From the NCBI GenBank assembly GCA_963829355.1, contig CAWHHZ010000021.1, positions 310,001 to 374,000 on the forward strand: a stretch of 64,000 bases of DNA. The letters run 5' to 3'. The first letter of the stretch is position 1, and every line of letters starts with the position of its first letter. The notes below the pieces were generated by a model. That model was not told where the DNA came from and made no database searches. It worked only from the letters and a program-made list of their open reading frames with translations. The position numbers and the translations under genes were made by a program. Below, one piece after another: positions 30,501 through 38,742 of the stretch. Source of the DNA: CAWHHZ01 sp963829355 (GTDB lineage Bacteria; Acidobacteriota; Thermoanaerobaculia; Gp7-AA8; JAHWKK01).

Positions 30501-30598
30501 ACGTCATCGAGAGCCTGACGAACTGGGCCAGCCGCGTCTGGAAGTACTCGAAGCCAGGAGTGAAGCCAGTCGCGATACCGGTCGCGGAAGAAGCGTAG
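27518..30598 (+). CDS. RND efflux transporter permease, second of tandem pair
   Basis: The 1026-residue RND pump starts four bases inside the previous gene (ATGA overlap), so the two are translationally coupled. Features are TM1 after LAVNRPVTTAMILLSVIVIGF, a porter domain entry at FEWGQSLDVVRMLV, TM4 GVGMLVDNAVVVLESID, and a C-terminal half with GIVVNNGIVLLDHVNQ. It resembles the first pump only moderately, which suggests an MdtBC-like heteromeric pair rather than a recent duplication. The TAG stop lies in the left arm of a long inverted repeat that begins at 30595. Confidence 0.95.
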   Translation: MSLPKLAVNRPVTTAMILLSVIVIGFISISRIKLAFLPEIDAPFIGVQIAYPNSNPSQIEREIVKPVEEVLATLPNVKKMSSSATADQGQVFLEFEWGQSLDVVRMLVSEKIEQVKPSLPEGITDPVIFSFSTSDIPIIQARISAQGVDLSESYELLESRIMNPIRRVPGVARVDLGGVAPREINIDLSIDAINAHNVDVGSLIQKLQGASSNMVLGEVRDGGMRYTARALGQFDSVEDFEGLVIREDGLRLGDVATITYEEPALTYGRHLDGKYAIALEVYKESTANTVDVVHAAMKVIEEDIGKDPLLQGINLFVWEDQAGEITNGIEGLQKAGAVGGLLAIIVLYFFLRRLDSTLIVSLTIPFSVIAAIGIMFFMGKTLNILSMMGLMLGVGMLVDNAVVVLESIDRSHRDISDRKTAAFQGAQSVTVAVTAATLTTLIVFLPLIVGEKNDLTIFLAEVGLAITLALACSLFSSLTLIPLMSAHLLRPKKPKPIKVITWLEERYVRILRWTLLHRIKMLFIVIALFAIGIVPLALGLVETSMFSATVNERLYLNYEFSSFTYKSDAEKAVNTIEKYLRKNEKEFKVGSLYSYYGENEAGTTIILSEEGLSDRQMKDLRNAIREGIPEIAGARIFFEDDSESGGSSTYFAVKLFGQDTGVLQGLAEEAQRRIETVEGIEDVSSSLSSARQEIQVAIDREKALRSGLDAQNVSDIFGFTLGGMRLQRFNAGDREVETWLALQPEDRTNLEDLRSIVLRGEDGGEIKLSDIATFTVVNSPEEIRRENRKVRVAVSATYDGEKWDEAKQEVTRLMDAFELPPGYSWSWDDRIIEQEGQGAQMGINMLLALLLVYIVMASLFESITQPLSILVSILLAIPGAVWLLAITRTPLNMMGQIGMLILIGIVVNNGIVLLDHVNQLRATGIGRHEAILQGGRDRMRAILMTAATTVTGLLPLALGTSAVSGLMYYPMARTVMGGLISSTFLTLVILPWASDVIESLTNWASRVWKYSKPGVKPVAIPVAEEA

Positions 30599-30787
30599 CG
30601 CCGCTTTGCAAAGCGGCCGGGCCGCCGGTTTGAAACCGGCACATCCGAGCTCCAATTGCGATCGAGCGCTCATGAGATCGTCCGCACCGATCGAGATCGT
30701 TCGTGACTCTTCCTCTGGCGCCTGCGAATCCGAATCTCCTCCGCCGGTTGAAAACCGGCGGCCCGGCCGCTTGCAAAGCGGCGCTAC
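30595..30787. repeat. Long inverted repeat with nested palindromes after the RND operon
   Basis: Arms at 30595-30640 and 30743-30787 are inverted copies of about 45 bp, differing mainly in A/T-run length. Each arm contains two smaller palindromes, CCGCTTTGCAAAGCGG and GCCGGTTTGAAACCGGC (or close variants). The left arm includes the stop codon of the second pump. The 102 bp loop has no gene. A transcript would fold into a very strong cruciform-like stem, suitable as a terminator between the efflux operon and lgt. Confidence 0.85.
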
Positions 30788-30867
30788 GCTGATCAGGAAC
30801 ACCATTCCGTGTTTCCCGGTTGATGGGTCCGTCGTCCGCAAATCCCCAGGAGAGAACGAGACCGAAT

Positions 30868-31672
30868 ATGTGGCCCACCCTGATCAAGATCGGCAGTTTC
30901 GAGATCACGACCTTCGGATTGATGATGTTTGCCGGCTTCCTCGTCGGAGCCTGGCTGATGACCAGAGAGTTCCGGCGGCTCGGCATCGATGAGGAGCTCG
31001 CCTCCAACATCCTGATTGCCGCGGTGATCGGCGGAATCCTGGGCGGGAAGATCTACTACGCGATCCTGTACGGAGATATGAGTCTGGTCTTCAGCCGCGC
31101 AGGCCTCGTCTGGTACGGCGGTCTCCTCGGCGGATTCGTTGCCGCTTCCATCGTCGTGCTGCGGAGCAAACACGATTACCTGACCGTCGCTGACGGGGTC
31201 GCTCCGGGCCTGGCGATCGGCTACGCGCTCGGACGGATCGGGTGCTTCCTGGTTGGCGACGACTACGGCAGGCCGACGGACAGTTGGGTCGGAATCGCCT
31301 TTCCGAAAGGGGCGCCGCCGACTACGGCGAGAAGTCTCAGAGCCTTCGGCGTCGACATCGATCCCTCCATCCCTGGAGATGCGCTCCTGCAGGTTCACCC
31401 GACCCAGCTTTATACGGCGTTTACATTCTTCGCGATTACAGCAATTCTGCTCTGGGTGCTGCACCACCACTACTTTCGCGGGCGTATCTGGTCGCTGTTC
31501 CTGATCTCTCCTGGGGACCGAGCGTTTCTTTGTCGAGATCGTGCGCGCGAAGGACGACCGATTCTTCGGGGACTTCACGCTCGCCCAGCTCATCAGCATC
31601 GGCATCGTCATCATCGGCATCGTTCTCATGACTGTCCGGGAGCGTGCAAGAGCTCGTGAGGCCGAGGCATGA
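30868..31672 (+). CDS. lgt: Prolipoprotein diacylglyceryl transferase, frameshifted
   Basis: Lgt transfers a diacylglyceryl group from phosphatidylglycerol to the lipobox cysteine of prolipoproteins at the inner membrane. The sequence has the family features GLMMFAGFLVGAWL, GGILGGKIYYAILY, a GLVWYGGLLGG region, the signature GRIGCFLVGDDYG near residue 130 and HPTQLYTA near 175. After 31500 the frame becomes meaningless. Dropping one G from the GGGG near 31515 yields ERFFVEIVRAKDDRF and a last helix ISIGIVIIGIVLMTV, ending at a TGA that overlaps the aroC ATG. The repaired length is about 267 residues. The start at 30868 follows a distant AGGAGAG. Confidence 0.9.
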
Positions 31673-32839
31673 GCGGATTCAGGTTCGTCACCGCCGGAGA
31701 ATCACACGGGCCGGGACTTACCGTCGTCATCACCGGAGCTCCCGCCGGCCTCATCCTCGACCGCGAACGGATCGACCACGACCTGAAGCGCCGCCAGCAC
31801 GGTTACGGCCGCGGTGGTCGCATGAAGATCGAAAGCGATGCCGTCGACATCATCGCCGGCGTACGGGGAGGGGAGACGCTGGGCTCTCCGATCGCCATCC
31901 GGATACCGAACCGGGATTTCGAGAACTGGTCCGCGGCGATGGGCGTGTGGGAAGTCGACGAGCAGGATGCTGCTAAGCGGCGCGTGAATGCACCACGACC
32001 CGGTCACGTCGATCTGATCGGCGGCATGAAGTACGACCGCACCGATCTCCGCGACGTTCTCGAACGTGCCTCGGCCCGTGAGACGGCGGCTCGGGTCGCG
32101 GCTGGCGCGATCGCGAAAGAGCTTTTGCGTCCGTTCGAGAATCGAGATTCGGTCGGGAGTCGTCGCGGTCGGAAGCGCTGGCGACCCGGACGCTCAACCG
32201 AGCTGGCAGGAACTGCTCGACGTCGACGATACCTCACCCCTTAGGGCGGTAGACCGATCGACCGAACAATCGATGGTCGAAGAAGTCGAGGCGGCGAAGA
32301 AGGATGGGGAGACCCTGGGGGGCGTCATCGTCGTCGCCGCGCACGGTGTTCCCGTCGGTCTCGGAAGCTACGTCCAGTGGGACGAGAAGCTCGACGGGAG
32401 AATCGCGCAGGCGATCATGTCGATCCATGCCGTCAAGGGCGTAGCGATCGGAGACGGAATCGCGGGGGCGCAAAGGGTGGGTTCCACGGTTCATGATCCG
32501 ATCGAGTACGCCGATGGCAGCTATCGCCGGACGTCGAATCGTGCCGGAGGCCTGGAGGGAGGCGTCACGACCGGCGGAGACGTGGTCGTTCGCGCGTTCA
32601 TGAAGCCGATCTCGACACTGCGAAAGGGTCTGCCCTCAGTCGACATCGACACGAAAGAGACGCACCGCTCACAATGGGAGCGCAGCGACGTGACCGCCGT
32701 CCCCGCATGCGGCGTCGTCTGCGAAGCGATGCTCGCGCTCGTCCTCGCCGACGCCATGCGCCAGAAGTTCGGCGGCGACTCGCTACGCGAGATGCGTCGG
32801 AATTTCGAAGGGTACGCCGAGCAGGTTCGAGAGTGGTAG
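31669..32839 (+). CDS. aroC: Chorismate synthase, frameshifted
   Basis: AroC makes chorismate from 5-enolpyruvylshikimate-3-phosphate using reduced FMN, the last step of the shikimate pathway. The first part has TAGESHGPGL, RRQHGYGRGGRMKIE, SPRL-equivalent ETLGSPIAI, and the family signature region ERASARETAARVAAGAIA. The frame then shifts near 32145, and the rest continues in the next frame with SIHAVKGVAIGDGI, RAGGLEGGVTTGGDVVVRAFMKPISTL and DVTAVPACGVV (signature motifs). Removing one A from GAGAATCGAG joins them into about 389 residues, normal for the family. The gene overlaps lgt by four bases. Confidence 0.93.
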
Positions 32840-32903
32840 CCTGAATCCCGCGATCACCTGAGACACAGGGATGGCCTGGTTCCGGGGAGCGCCTGCTTGC
32901 CAT

Positions 32904-33063
32904 GTCATCCCGACCGAAGCGGAGGGATCTCTCCGGTTACGTACTCAGGGATGGCGGAATCGGTAGCTGTGGTGTGCCGCCATTTCTTCGATGGCGTTAC
33001 TGAGTACGCAGCTTGCGAGATCCCTCCGCTTCGCTCGCTGCGCTCGCTTCGGTCGGGAGGACA
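32904..33063. repeat. Palindromic repeat, family C (GTCATCCCGACCGAAGC)
   Basis: The element opens GTCATCCCGACCGAAGCGG with inner GAGGGATCTC and closes with the complements GAGATCCCTC and GCTTCGGTCGGGAGGAC. A middle pair TTACGTACTCAG/CTGAGTACG extends the stem. It is related in design to families A and B, and fills the gap between aroC and rmuC. Confidence 0.82.
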
Positions 33064-33168
33064 GTGGGGGATGGCTGACATCGGTTTCTACAGTCACCAG
33101 AGGAGAGTTCGCGCGAATCTGCGGTGTCCCGAGCGGATGTTAGCTGCTATCCTTGAGGCAGGTTATTT

Positions 33169-34578
33169 ATGACTAATTATATTCTTCTGATCGTCCTGTC
33201 GGCATTGTTCCTGTCTCTTGGTCTTCTCCTCGGATGGCTCCTTGCCGGACGCCGCTCGAGCATGGTTCGATCGAAGCTCGACCGGGTCGAATCGGAGCGC
33301 GATTCCGTTCTGCGTGAACGGGAGCGGGTCGAGCTCGAGGTGCGTGAGCTGCGCGAACAACTTGCGCTCGTGCACCGGTCGCAGGCGGAAGTCGAGACGC
33401 GGCTCGAGGAAGCACGCAAGATGTCGCGCTTCCTCGAGGATTCGAAGGCGCAGCTCGAGAGCACATACTCACAGCTCTCGCAGAAGGCGCTGAAGGAAGC
33501 GGTGGAGAGTCTCCAGCAGCACGTCACGCCACAACTCCAGAAGACGAGCGGCGAGATCTCCTCCAGTCTCGACAAGAAGAAACTCGAGATCGATGCGATG
33601 CTCAAGCCGGTGCGGGAGATGCTCGAGAAGTACCGTGAGGAGATCACCTCGTCTGAGAAGTCGCGGATGAGTGCCTACGGCGGCCTTCAGGAGCAGATCC
33701 AGCAGATGATGGGGGCGTACCACACGCTGCAGGCGGAGACCTCGCGTCTCAACACGGCCCTCGAAGCGCCGGCGATCCAGGGAAGCTGGGGAGAGAACAC
33801 CCTCCGCCGCTGCGTCGAGCTCTCGGGGATGAGCGAGTACTGTGACTTCGATATTCAGATGACCTTCGAGAACGAAGACGGCGGCCGCCTCCGTCCGGAC
33901 ATGGTCGTCAATCTTCCGGATGACCGGGTGATCGCCGTCGACTCAAAGGTCCCGCTCGATGCCTACAAGAGAGCGTCAGCCGAGACCGATGAGAAGCGGC
34001 GGAAGGAGTGGCTCGCCAAGCACGCGGTCAACGTTCGGCGCCACATCGATCTCCTGAGTCGCAAGGAGTACCAGGAGAACGTCGGCACGCAGCTCCGCAA
34101 GAGTCTCGACTTCACGATCCTCTTCGTTGGAGGCGAGCATTTTCTCTCCTCGGCGATGGTGACTGATCAATCGATCTGGGACTATGCGACGTCGAAGAAG
34201 ATCGTTCTCGCGTCGCCGACGATTCTCGTCCCGCTTCTGCAGGCGCTCAGCACGGGCTGGAAGGCCGAAAAGATCGAAGAGAATGCACAGCAGGCGCTGA
34301 CGGTGGCGACGGAGCTCTACGATCGGTTCTGCCGTTTCTGTGAGCTTCTCGGTGGGGTTGGAAAAGGGCTGGAGTCAGCCGTGGCCCGCTACAACGAGGC
34401 GATCGGTTCATTCGATCATCGCCTCGAGCCGACGGGCCGGAAGTTGCAGGAGCTCGTTCACAGCCGTCGTGAGCTGCCCGACATCTCGAAGGTCCAGAAG
34501 GGGATCTTCGGATCACAGAAATTGACGGAGATCGCGGCGGCGAGCCAGGACCTTTCGGATATCGATTCCGAGAACTGA
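33169..34578 (+). CDS. rmuC: DNA recombination protein RmuC
   Basis: The 469-residue protein has an N-terminal membrane helix (about residues 4-25), a long coiled coil (about 30-175, rich in Glu, Arg, Leu) and the RmuC nuclease-like domain with APAIQGSWGENTLRRCVELSGM near 200, DSKVPLDAY near 262 and SPTILVPLLQAL near 350. RmuC limits recombination at inverted repeats in E. coli; biochemistry is sparse. That is notable in a segment so rich in inverted repeats, but the link is speculation. It starts directly after repeat family C and sits five bases before the DUF4230 gene. Confidence 0.93.
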   Translation: MTNYILLIVLSALFLSLGLLLGWLLAGRRSSMVRSKLDRVESERDSVLRERERVELEVRELREQLALVHRSQAEVETRLEEARKMSRFLEDSKAQLESTYSQLSQKALKEAVESLQQHVTPQLQKTSGEISSSLDKKKLEIDAMLKPVREMLEKYREEITSSEKSRMSAYGGLQEQIQQMMGAYHTLQAETSRLNTALEAPAIQGSWGENTLRRCVELSGMSEYCDFDIQMTFENEDGGRLRPDMVVNLPDDRVIAVDSKVPLDAYKRASAETDEKRRKEWLAKHAVNVRRHIDLLSRKEYQENVGTQLRKSLDFTILFVGGEHFLSSAMVTDQSIWDYATSKKIVLASPTILVPLLQALSTGWKAEKIEENAQQALTVATELYDRFCRFCELLGGVGKGLESAVARYNEAIGSFDHRLEPTGRKLQELVHSRRELPDISKVQKGIFGSQKLTEIAAASQDLSDIDSEN

Positions 34579-34583
34579 ATCGC

Positions 34584-35321
34584 ATGACGACGACACCCCC
34601 GAGCGAACCGCTACCGGAGACCGCGGACATCCAGAGCCCTTCGCGCGGACGTCTGCGAGGTTGCTGGATCATCGGTGGGGCAGCCTTCCTGCTGATTCTG
34701 CTGACGATCTTCCTGACTTACACCGTCGCGCGCCGAGCGGTGGAGAATGTCCCCGACCTGGTCGGCTCGGTCGGTGACGAGATCACCGAGAAGGAAGAGA
34801 AGCAGATCGACATCAGTGCCGTCGTTACGGAGGTCCGGGAGCTGGCAAGGCTCGAGACCGCGAAGATGCGGGTCGTCCACATGTCGACGATCCGGCAGTC
34901 GTACAAGTACATCCCTGACGCTCTCGCAGGCGATGAGCTGACGCTCGTTGCGGAAGGGGAAGTGATCGCCGGAATCGATCTCAGAGAGGTCACGCGCGAC
35001 GATGTCTGGCTCTCCGAGGACGGAACTCTGACGATTCGACTGCCACGGGCAAAGATCCTAGTGTCGCGCATTGACAATGAGAAGACCAGAGTGACGAGCC
35101 GCGATACCGGCGCACTGCGGAAGAGCGACATCGATCTCGAGTCGAAGGCGAGAGAGAACGCGGAACGAGGCATACGTGCCGAGGCACTTCGCAAGGGGAT
35201 TCTCGACACAGCACAACGCAACGCTGAGACACGACTCGCCGACTTCCTGATGACGCTCGGAGCAGAGAAGCTGCGTTTCACCGACGAGACGAAGCCGGCG
35301 GGGGAGTCAATGAGTCATTGA
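34584..35321 (+). CDS. Membrane-anchored DUF4230 family protein
   Basis: The 245-residue protein has a cytoplasmic Pro-rich start, one transmembrane helix (about residues 30-50: WIIGGAAFLLILLTIFL) and an extracytoplasmic DUF4230 domain (about 75-225) recognisable by VREL-x-RLETAKM, GEVIAGIDL, LPRAKIL and a late helical stretch KARENAERGIRAEAL. The domain has no known activity. It is five bases after rmuC and probably cotranscribed. Its last five codons (ESMSH) and its TGA are made of the 8-base units of repeat array E2, so its natural C-terminus may differ. Confidence 0.8.
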   Translation: MTTTPPSEPLPETADIQSPSRGRLRGCWIIGGAAFLLILLTIFLTYTVARRAVENVPDLVGSVGDEITEKEEKQIDISAVVTEVRELARLETAKMRVVHMSTIRQSYKYIPDALAGDELTLVAEGEVIAGIDLREVTRDDVWLSEDGTLTIRLPRAKILVSRIDNEKTRVTSRDTGALRKSDIDLESKARENAERGIRAEALRKGILDTAQRNAETRLADFLMTLGAEKLRFTDETKPAGESMSH

Positions 35322-35630
35322 GTCGTTGGGGTCATTGCGTCGTTGAGTCGGGGAGATCGTTGCGACGTTGGGGATGAGCGCCCGCGGAGCGGGCAAAAGG
35401 TAATAGCCCCCGGCTTCAGCCGGGGGGACCGTTCGTCCAAACACCATCGAGCCCGCAAAGCGGGCGACAGACATCGCGGGCCTCGCGCACGTCTCTGTCG
35501 CCCGCTTCGCGGGCTCGCGTGATTTCAGGACGTGCGCGGCACCCCCGGCTGAAGCCGGGGGCTACTACCTTTTGCCCGCTTCGCGGGCTTGATGGGTCCG
35601 CCGTCGTAACGTACCTCAATGACTCAACGC
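35304..35630. repeat. Inverted octad-array spacer E2 enclosing compound palindrome D1
   Basis: The left arm (35304-35370) is a run of 8-base units of the type GAGTCATT/GAGTCGTT. The right arm (35615-35630) is the inverse, CTCAATGACTCAACG. Between them, D1 (about 35380-35588) is a compound palindrome: GCCCGC-x-GCGGGC, GGTAATAGCCCCCGGCTTC, GCCCGCAAAGCGGGCGACAG, then their complements in reverse order. The left arm overlaps the DUF4230 stop codon, and the right arm ends one base before the stop codon of the convergent gene, so the element fills the whole spacer. Confidence 0.85.
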
Positions 35631-35631
35631 C

Positions 35632-36651
35632 CTATCGCCGTGCTACACGCCACTTTGCGTCGATGTGCTCGGCAAACTCGGCAGTCCCGCTCTCGAGCCA
35701 CTGCTCGACGACCTCGGCGATGACCTCGTCCTCGAGCTCCGGAAGAATCTTGACGTGGGCGAAGGAGGCGAGGCGTGCGATCTCCTTGTCGAGCGTGGCG
35801 AGGCGTCCCGCGGCTTTCAGAAACTTCCAGCCGAGCTCGACGTCGTGATCCATCCGTACCATGCGGGAGCCGACCCGGGAGAGGAACGTCGCGGCGGCGC
35901 GGTTTGATCGATTGGCTTGCGGCCACGGATCGATGACGTCCGCGATGCCGTGCCGGTGTGCGACTAAGGCGAGGTGGCGCTCGGTCGCCAGATGAATGCG
36001 CTCGAGATCGCCGTCGAAGAGTGTCGCCCACGTCTCTTCGTCGAGCTCGTCGTTCATGGCGGCGATGGCACCTCGCGCCTTCGCATCGAGCTCGATCGAC
36101 GATGACGCAATGAAGGCTGCGCCGTTTTCATGCGCCACAGTGGTGGCGGTGTCGAGCACCTCGAGATCGGTCGTTACAGGGAACATCACCGGAACCAGAA
36201 GCCCCCAGTCCATCGCTTCGCCCGCGGCCTCTTTCGCAACCGATTCGAGCGCCGCCAGATCGAGCGGCCAGAGGGTGATGATCAGAAGAGGTTTCGCCGC
36301 GGCCATCCCCCGCGGGATGTCGCTGTCCGCCGAGAGCAGGAGCATCGGTCGTACATCTGCCGGGAGCTCGTGCAGAAGCTTGTCCCCACGTCGATAGATC
36401 TGCTCCTGCGCCCCCCAGGCATCGATGAGAATCGGTGACGGGAGCCGGTCCAGATCGTCATCGAACCGCTTCGGGACGGAGACATGAATCGACTTTTGTG
36501 CCGAGGCTTTCAGCCGGAGGAAGTCGATGGCGAGCGGTGTCGACCGCAGGTTCGGAGAGTAGACGTGGACTGTGGTCGTCTGCCAGAACGGCTGCTGGAT
36601 CTGACGGCTCTGATGGAAGCGCACTTGACCACCCTTCGCGTAGTGAATCAA
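35632..36651 (-). CDS. Unknown protein encoded with riboflavin genes
   Basis: The 339-residue soluble protein shows no signal peptide or membrane helix. Its middle (about residues 75-200) alternates strands and helices in a TIM-barrel-like manner (SPILIDAWGAQ, PLLIITLWPLD, WGLLVPVMFPVTTDL, GAAFIASSSIELD); its end is helical. I recognise no family motif. The start codon overlaps the ribE stop by four bases (ATGA), so it is the third gene of ribD-ribE-orf. Context suggests a role in flavin or pteridine metabolism, or translational coupling only. Function is unassigned. Confidence 0.7.
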   Translation of the reverse strand: MIHYAKGGQVRFHQSRQIQQPFWQTTTVHVYSPNLRSTPLAIDFLRLKASAQKSIHVSVPKRFDDDLDRLPSPILIDAWGAQEQIYRRGDKLLHELPADVRPMLLLSADSDIPRGMAAAKPLLIITLWPLDLAALESVAKEAAGEAMDWGLLVPVMFPVTTDLEVLDTATTVAHENGAAFIASSSIELDAKARGAIAAMNDELDEETWATLFDGDLERIHLATERHLALVAHRHGIADVIDPWPQANRSNRAAATFLSRVGSRMVRMDHDVELGWKFLKAAGRLATLDKEIARLASFAHVKILPELEDEVIAEVVEQWLESGTAEFAEHIDAKWRVARR

Positions 36652-37250
36652 TCGCGGCCCTCCAGATAGCGGCTGAAGAGGTGGCGTGCATATTTCGCCA
36701 TGATGTCGAACTCGAGGTTTACTCCCTCGCCCACGGTACTGCGTCCGAGGTTCGTTCGCTCGAGTGTCTCGGGGATCACGGCGACGGAAAAGCTTCCCGT
36801 GTCAGGCTCGACGATCGTCAATGAGATGCCGTCGACGGCGATCGAGCCCTTGTCGACGACGAGATCGGCGAGATCTGTCGGGTAGCTCCAGCGGAATACA
36901 GCAAACTCTCCCTGGCGGTCGATCGAGAGCAGTTGGCCCGTCGCGTCGACGTGCCCCTGGACCAGATGCCCTCCAAGGCGCGCACCGAGCGCGAGGGATT
37001 GTTCGAGGTTGACGATCGATCCCTCGGTGAGACTTCCGATCGTCGTGCGCTGTAGCGTCTCCGGCGAGAGGTCCGCGTCGTAGCGACCGTCACCCGCTGG
37101 CAGCATGGTCAGGCAAACGCCATTGACGGCAACACTGTCGCCGCGCGCGGCATCGCCGAGCTCTGCCCGCAGGCGCAGTTTCGCGCCGCCCGCGTGATTG
37201 ATGTCGAGGGATTCGATAATCCCGGTCTTCTCGATGATTCCAGTAAACAT
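36648..37250 (-). CDS. ribE: Riboflavin synthase alpha subunit
   Basis: The 200-residue enzyme dismutates two 6,7-dimethyl-8-ribityllumazine molecules to riboflavin and a pyrimidine. The N-terminus MFTGIIEKTG is diagnostic, and two homologous lumazine-binding barrels follow, each with its own landmark: SVAVNGVCLT near residue 40 and GSIAVDGISLTIV near 133, plus GGHLVQGHVD near 95. The size is normal. The start is one base past the end of ribD, so the two are coupled. Lumazine synthase (ribH) and the GTP cyclohydrolase genes are not in the window. Confidence 0.97.
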   Translation of the reverse strand: MFTGIIEKTGIIESLDINHAGGAKLRLRAELGDAARGDSVAVNGVCLTMLPAGDGRYDADLSPETLQRTTIGSLTEGSIVNLEQSLALGARLGGHLVQGHVDATGQLLSIDRQGEFAVFRWSYPTDLADLVVDKGSIAVDGISLTIVEPDTGSFSVAVIPETLERTNLGRSTVGEGVNLEFDIMAKYARHLFSRYLEGRD

Positions 37251-38333
37251 TCAGGACTCCGGATAGGCTGTGATCAGAAGATCGGAGCTGATTCTCTCGA
37301 CCGCGTCGAACCGCAGACGATGAGCGCGGCTGAGATCGTCGATTCCCTCTCCCCCGAATATCGATGGCGCAGCGGCTCCCCCGACGACCATGGGCGCGAC
37401 GAAGATCTGCATCTTCTGCCAGAGCCGCCCCCGAATCATACTCGTAAGGACCATCGATCCGCCTTCGACGATGACCGATCGGATCTCGCGGGTTCGCAGA
37501 TCCTGCAGCACACGTGTCAGGTCCAGACCATCCGGACCCCGCACCATCTCCACGGCCTCGGTGGCACCGGGCGAGCGGTAGCGCTCTGGCGTCGTCGTGT
37601 AGATCAGAGTCGGTTTCCCATCGTTGAACAGTCTCGCGTCCGGCGGGATCTCTCCCTCGGCGTCGACCACGACGCGTATCCAGGGCCGGATGCTCGTGTT
37701 GAGTCCGAGGCGCCGCGTCAGTTGGGGATTGTCGGCGATCACGGTTCCCGCACCGACGAGTATGGCGTCGTACTCTTCCCGAAGACGCATGCTGCGGTCG
37801 CGTGACTCGGGAGAGGTGATCCACTGACTGCTGCCGGTGGTCGTAGCGAGCTTGCCGTCGAGTGTCATACCCGCTTTGAGAAGAACGAACGGGGTGAGGT
37901 GACTGGCGGAGTGGAGAAACTTCTCGTTCTGACGCTCTGCTTGCTCGCGGCACACATCGCGTACGACTGTGAGTCCTGCCGCGGAGATCGCTTCGATTCC
38001 CTTCCCTCCGACGTGAGGGCTCGGATCCTCGGCTGCGATGACGACTTCTGCGATTCCTGCTTCGATCACGGCGTTCGTGCACGGGGGAGTTCGTCCGTGA
38101 TGACAGCACGGCTCGAGCGTCACGTAGAGTGTGGCGCCTCGCGGATCTTCCTCGGCAGCCTCGATCGCCTCGATCTCCGCATGAGCTTCCCCTGCCCGGG
38201 TGTGCCATCCCTCACCGATGATGCGCCCATCGCGTACCAGGACCGCTCCGACCATCGGGTTGGGACTGACCGAGTATCGGCCGTTTTCGGCGAGCTCCAG
38301 CGCTCGTTTCATGTAGGAATCATGGTCCGTCAT
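37251..38333 (-). CDS. ribD: Bifunctional riboflavin biosynthesis deaminase/reductase
   Basis: RibD deaminates and then reduces the pyrimidine intermediate of riboflavin synthesis. The 360-residue protein has the zinc deaminase domain first (HAEIEAIE near residue 50, LEPCCHHGRTPPC near 72) and the reductase domain after residue 145 (FVLLKAGMTLDGKLAT, SQWITSPESR, VEGGSMVLTSMI). The zinc ligands His and two Cys are present. The ATG is preceded by GAGGAG. No FMN riboswitch is visible upstream, so flavin control of this operon is not evident. ribE follows at once. Confidence 0.97.
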   Translation of the reverse strand: MTDHDSYMKRALELAENGRYSVSPNPMVGAVLVRDGRIIGEGWHTRAGEAHAEIEAIEAAEEDPRGATLYVTLEPCCHHGRTPPCTNAVIEAGIAEVVIAAEDPSPHVGGKGIEAISAAGLTVVRDVCREQAERQNEKFLHSASHLTPFVLLKAGMTLDGKLATTTGSSQWITSPESRDRSMRLREEYDAILVGAGTVIADNPQLTRRLGLNTSIRPWIRVVVDAEGEIPPDARLFNDGKPTLIYTTTPERYRSPGATEAVEMVRGPDGLDLTRVLQDLRTREIRSVIVEGGSMVLTSMIRGRLWQKMQIFVAPMVVGGAAAPSIFGGEGIDDLSRAHRLRFDAVERISSDLLITAYPES

Positions 38334-38456
38334 GAGCTCCTCAGGAGTATGGAGGGGGCGAAGGGATCATTGCAACCTGTGGAGGTGGATTCGTGAGGGT
38401 GATGGATGGATTGGTGGTGCGCGCTCGTGATGTAGGTGCGCCAATGTGGCCGTGTT

Positions 38457-38657
38457 CTGTCGCCCGCTTCGCGGGCTCGAGGGCTGAGGTCGCGACCGTC
38501 ACCCCCGGCTGAAGCCGAGCCGGCGCTAATAGCTGTCGCCGCCTTCGGCGGCTCGACGGGGAGGGCGCGAAGCGCCCGAAAGGTAATAGCCCCCGCCTTC
38601 AGGCGGGGGTTCACGTCGGGTTTTCCGGACAACCGAGCCCGCGAAGCGGGCGACAGA
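38457..38657. repeat. Compound palindromic repeat D2
   Basis: Outer arms TCTGTCGCCCGCTTCGCGGG and its complement frame inner palindromes CGCCGCCTTCGGCGGC, GGGCGCGAAGCGCCC and CCCCCGCCTTCAGGCGGGGG, with the family tag GGTAATAGC. It lies between ribD and the htrA terminator; the unexplained remainder of the spacer (38334-38456) shows nothing I can name. Related copies are D1 (35380-35588), D3 (50886-51081) and D4 (63186-63416). Confidence 0.85.
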
Positions 38658-38688
38658 AATCCGCTCGGACATGCGACGCTCCGCCAAC

Positions 38689-38716
38689 AAAAAAAGCGGG
38701 CCTTGCGGCCCGCCTT
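38689..38716 (-). terminator. Intrinsic terminator of htrA
   Basis: Read on the reverse strand, a GC stem (GCGGGCC/GGCCCGC) is followed by seven T residues, 26 bp beyond the htrA stop. This is a textbook Rho-independent terminator. Confidence 0.9.
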
Positions 38717-38742
38717 TCGATTGTTCACTGCTGATGCCGGTC

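Noticed and set aside
38334..38456. FMN riboswitch upstream of ribD
   Set aside because: The conserved AGGGCA-type core and the multi-stem layout are not visible; only a GAGGAG ribosome site is clear.
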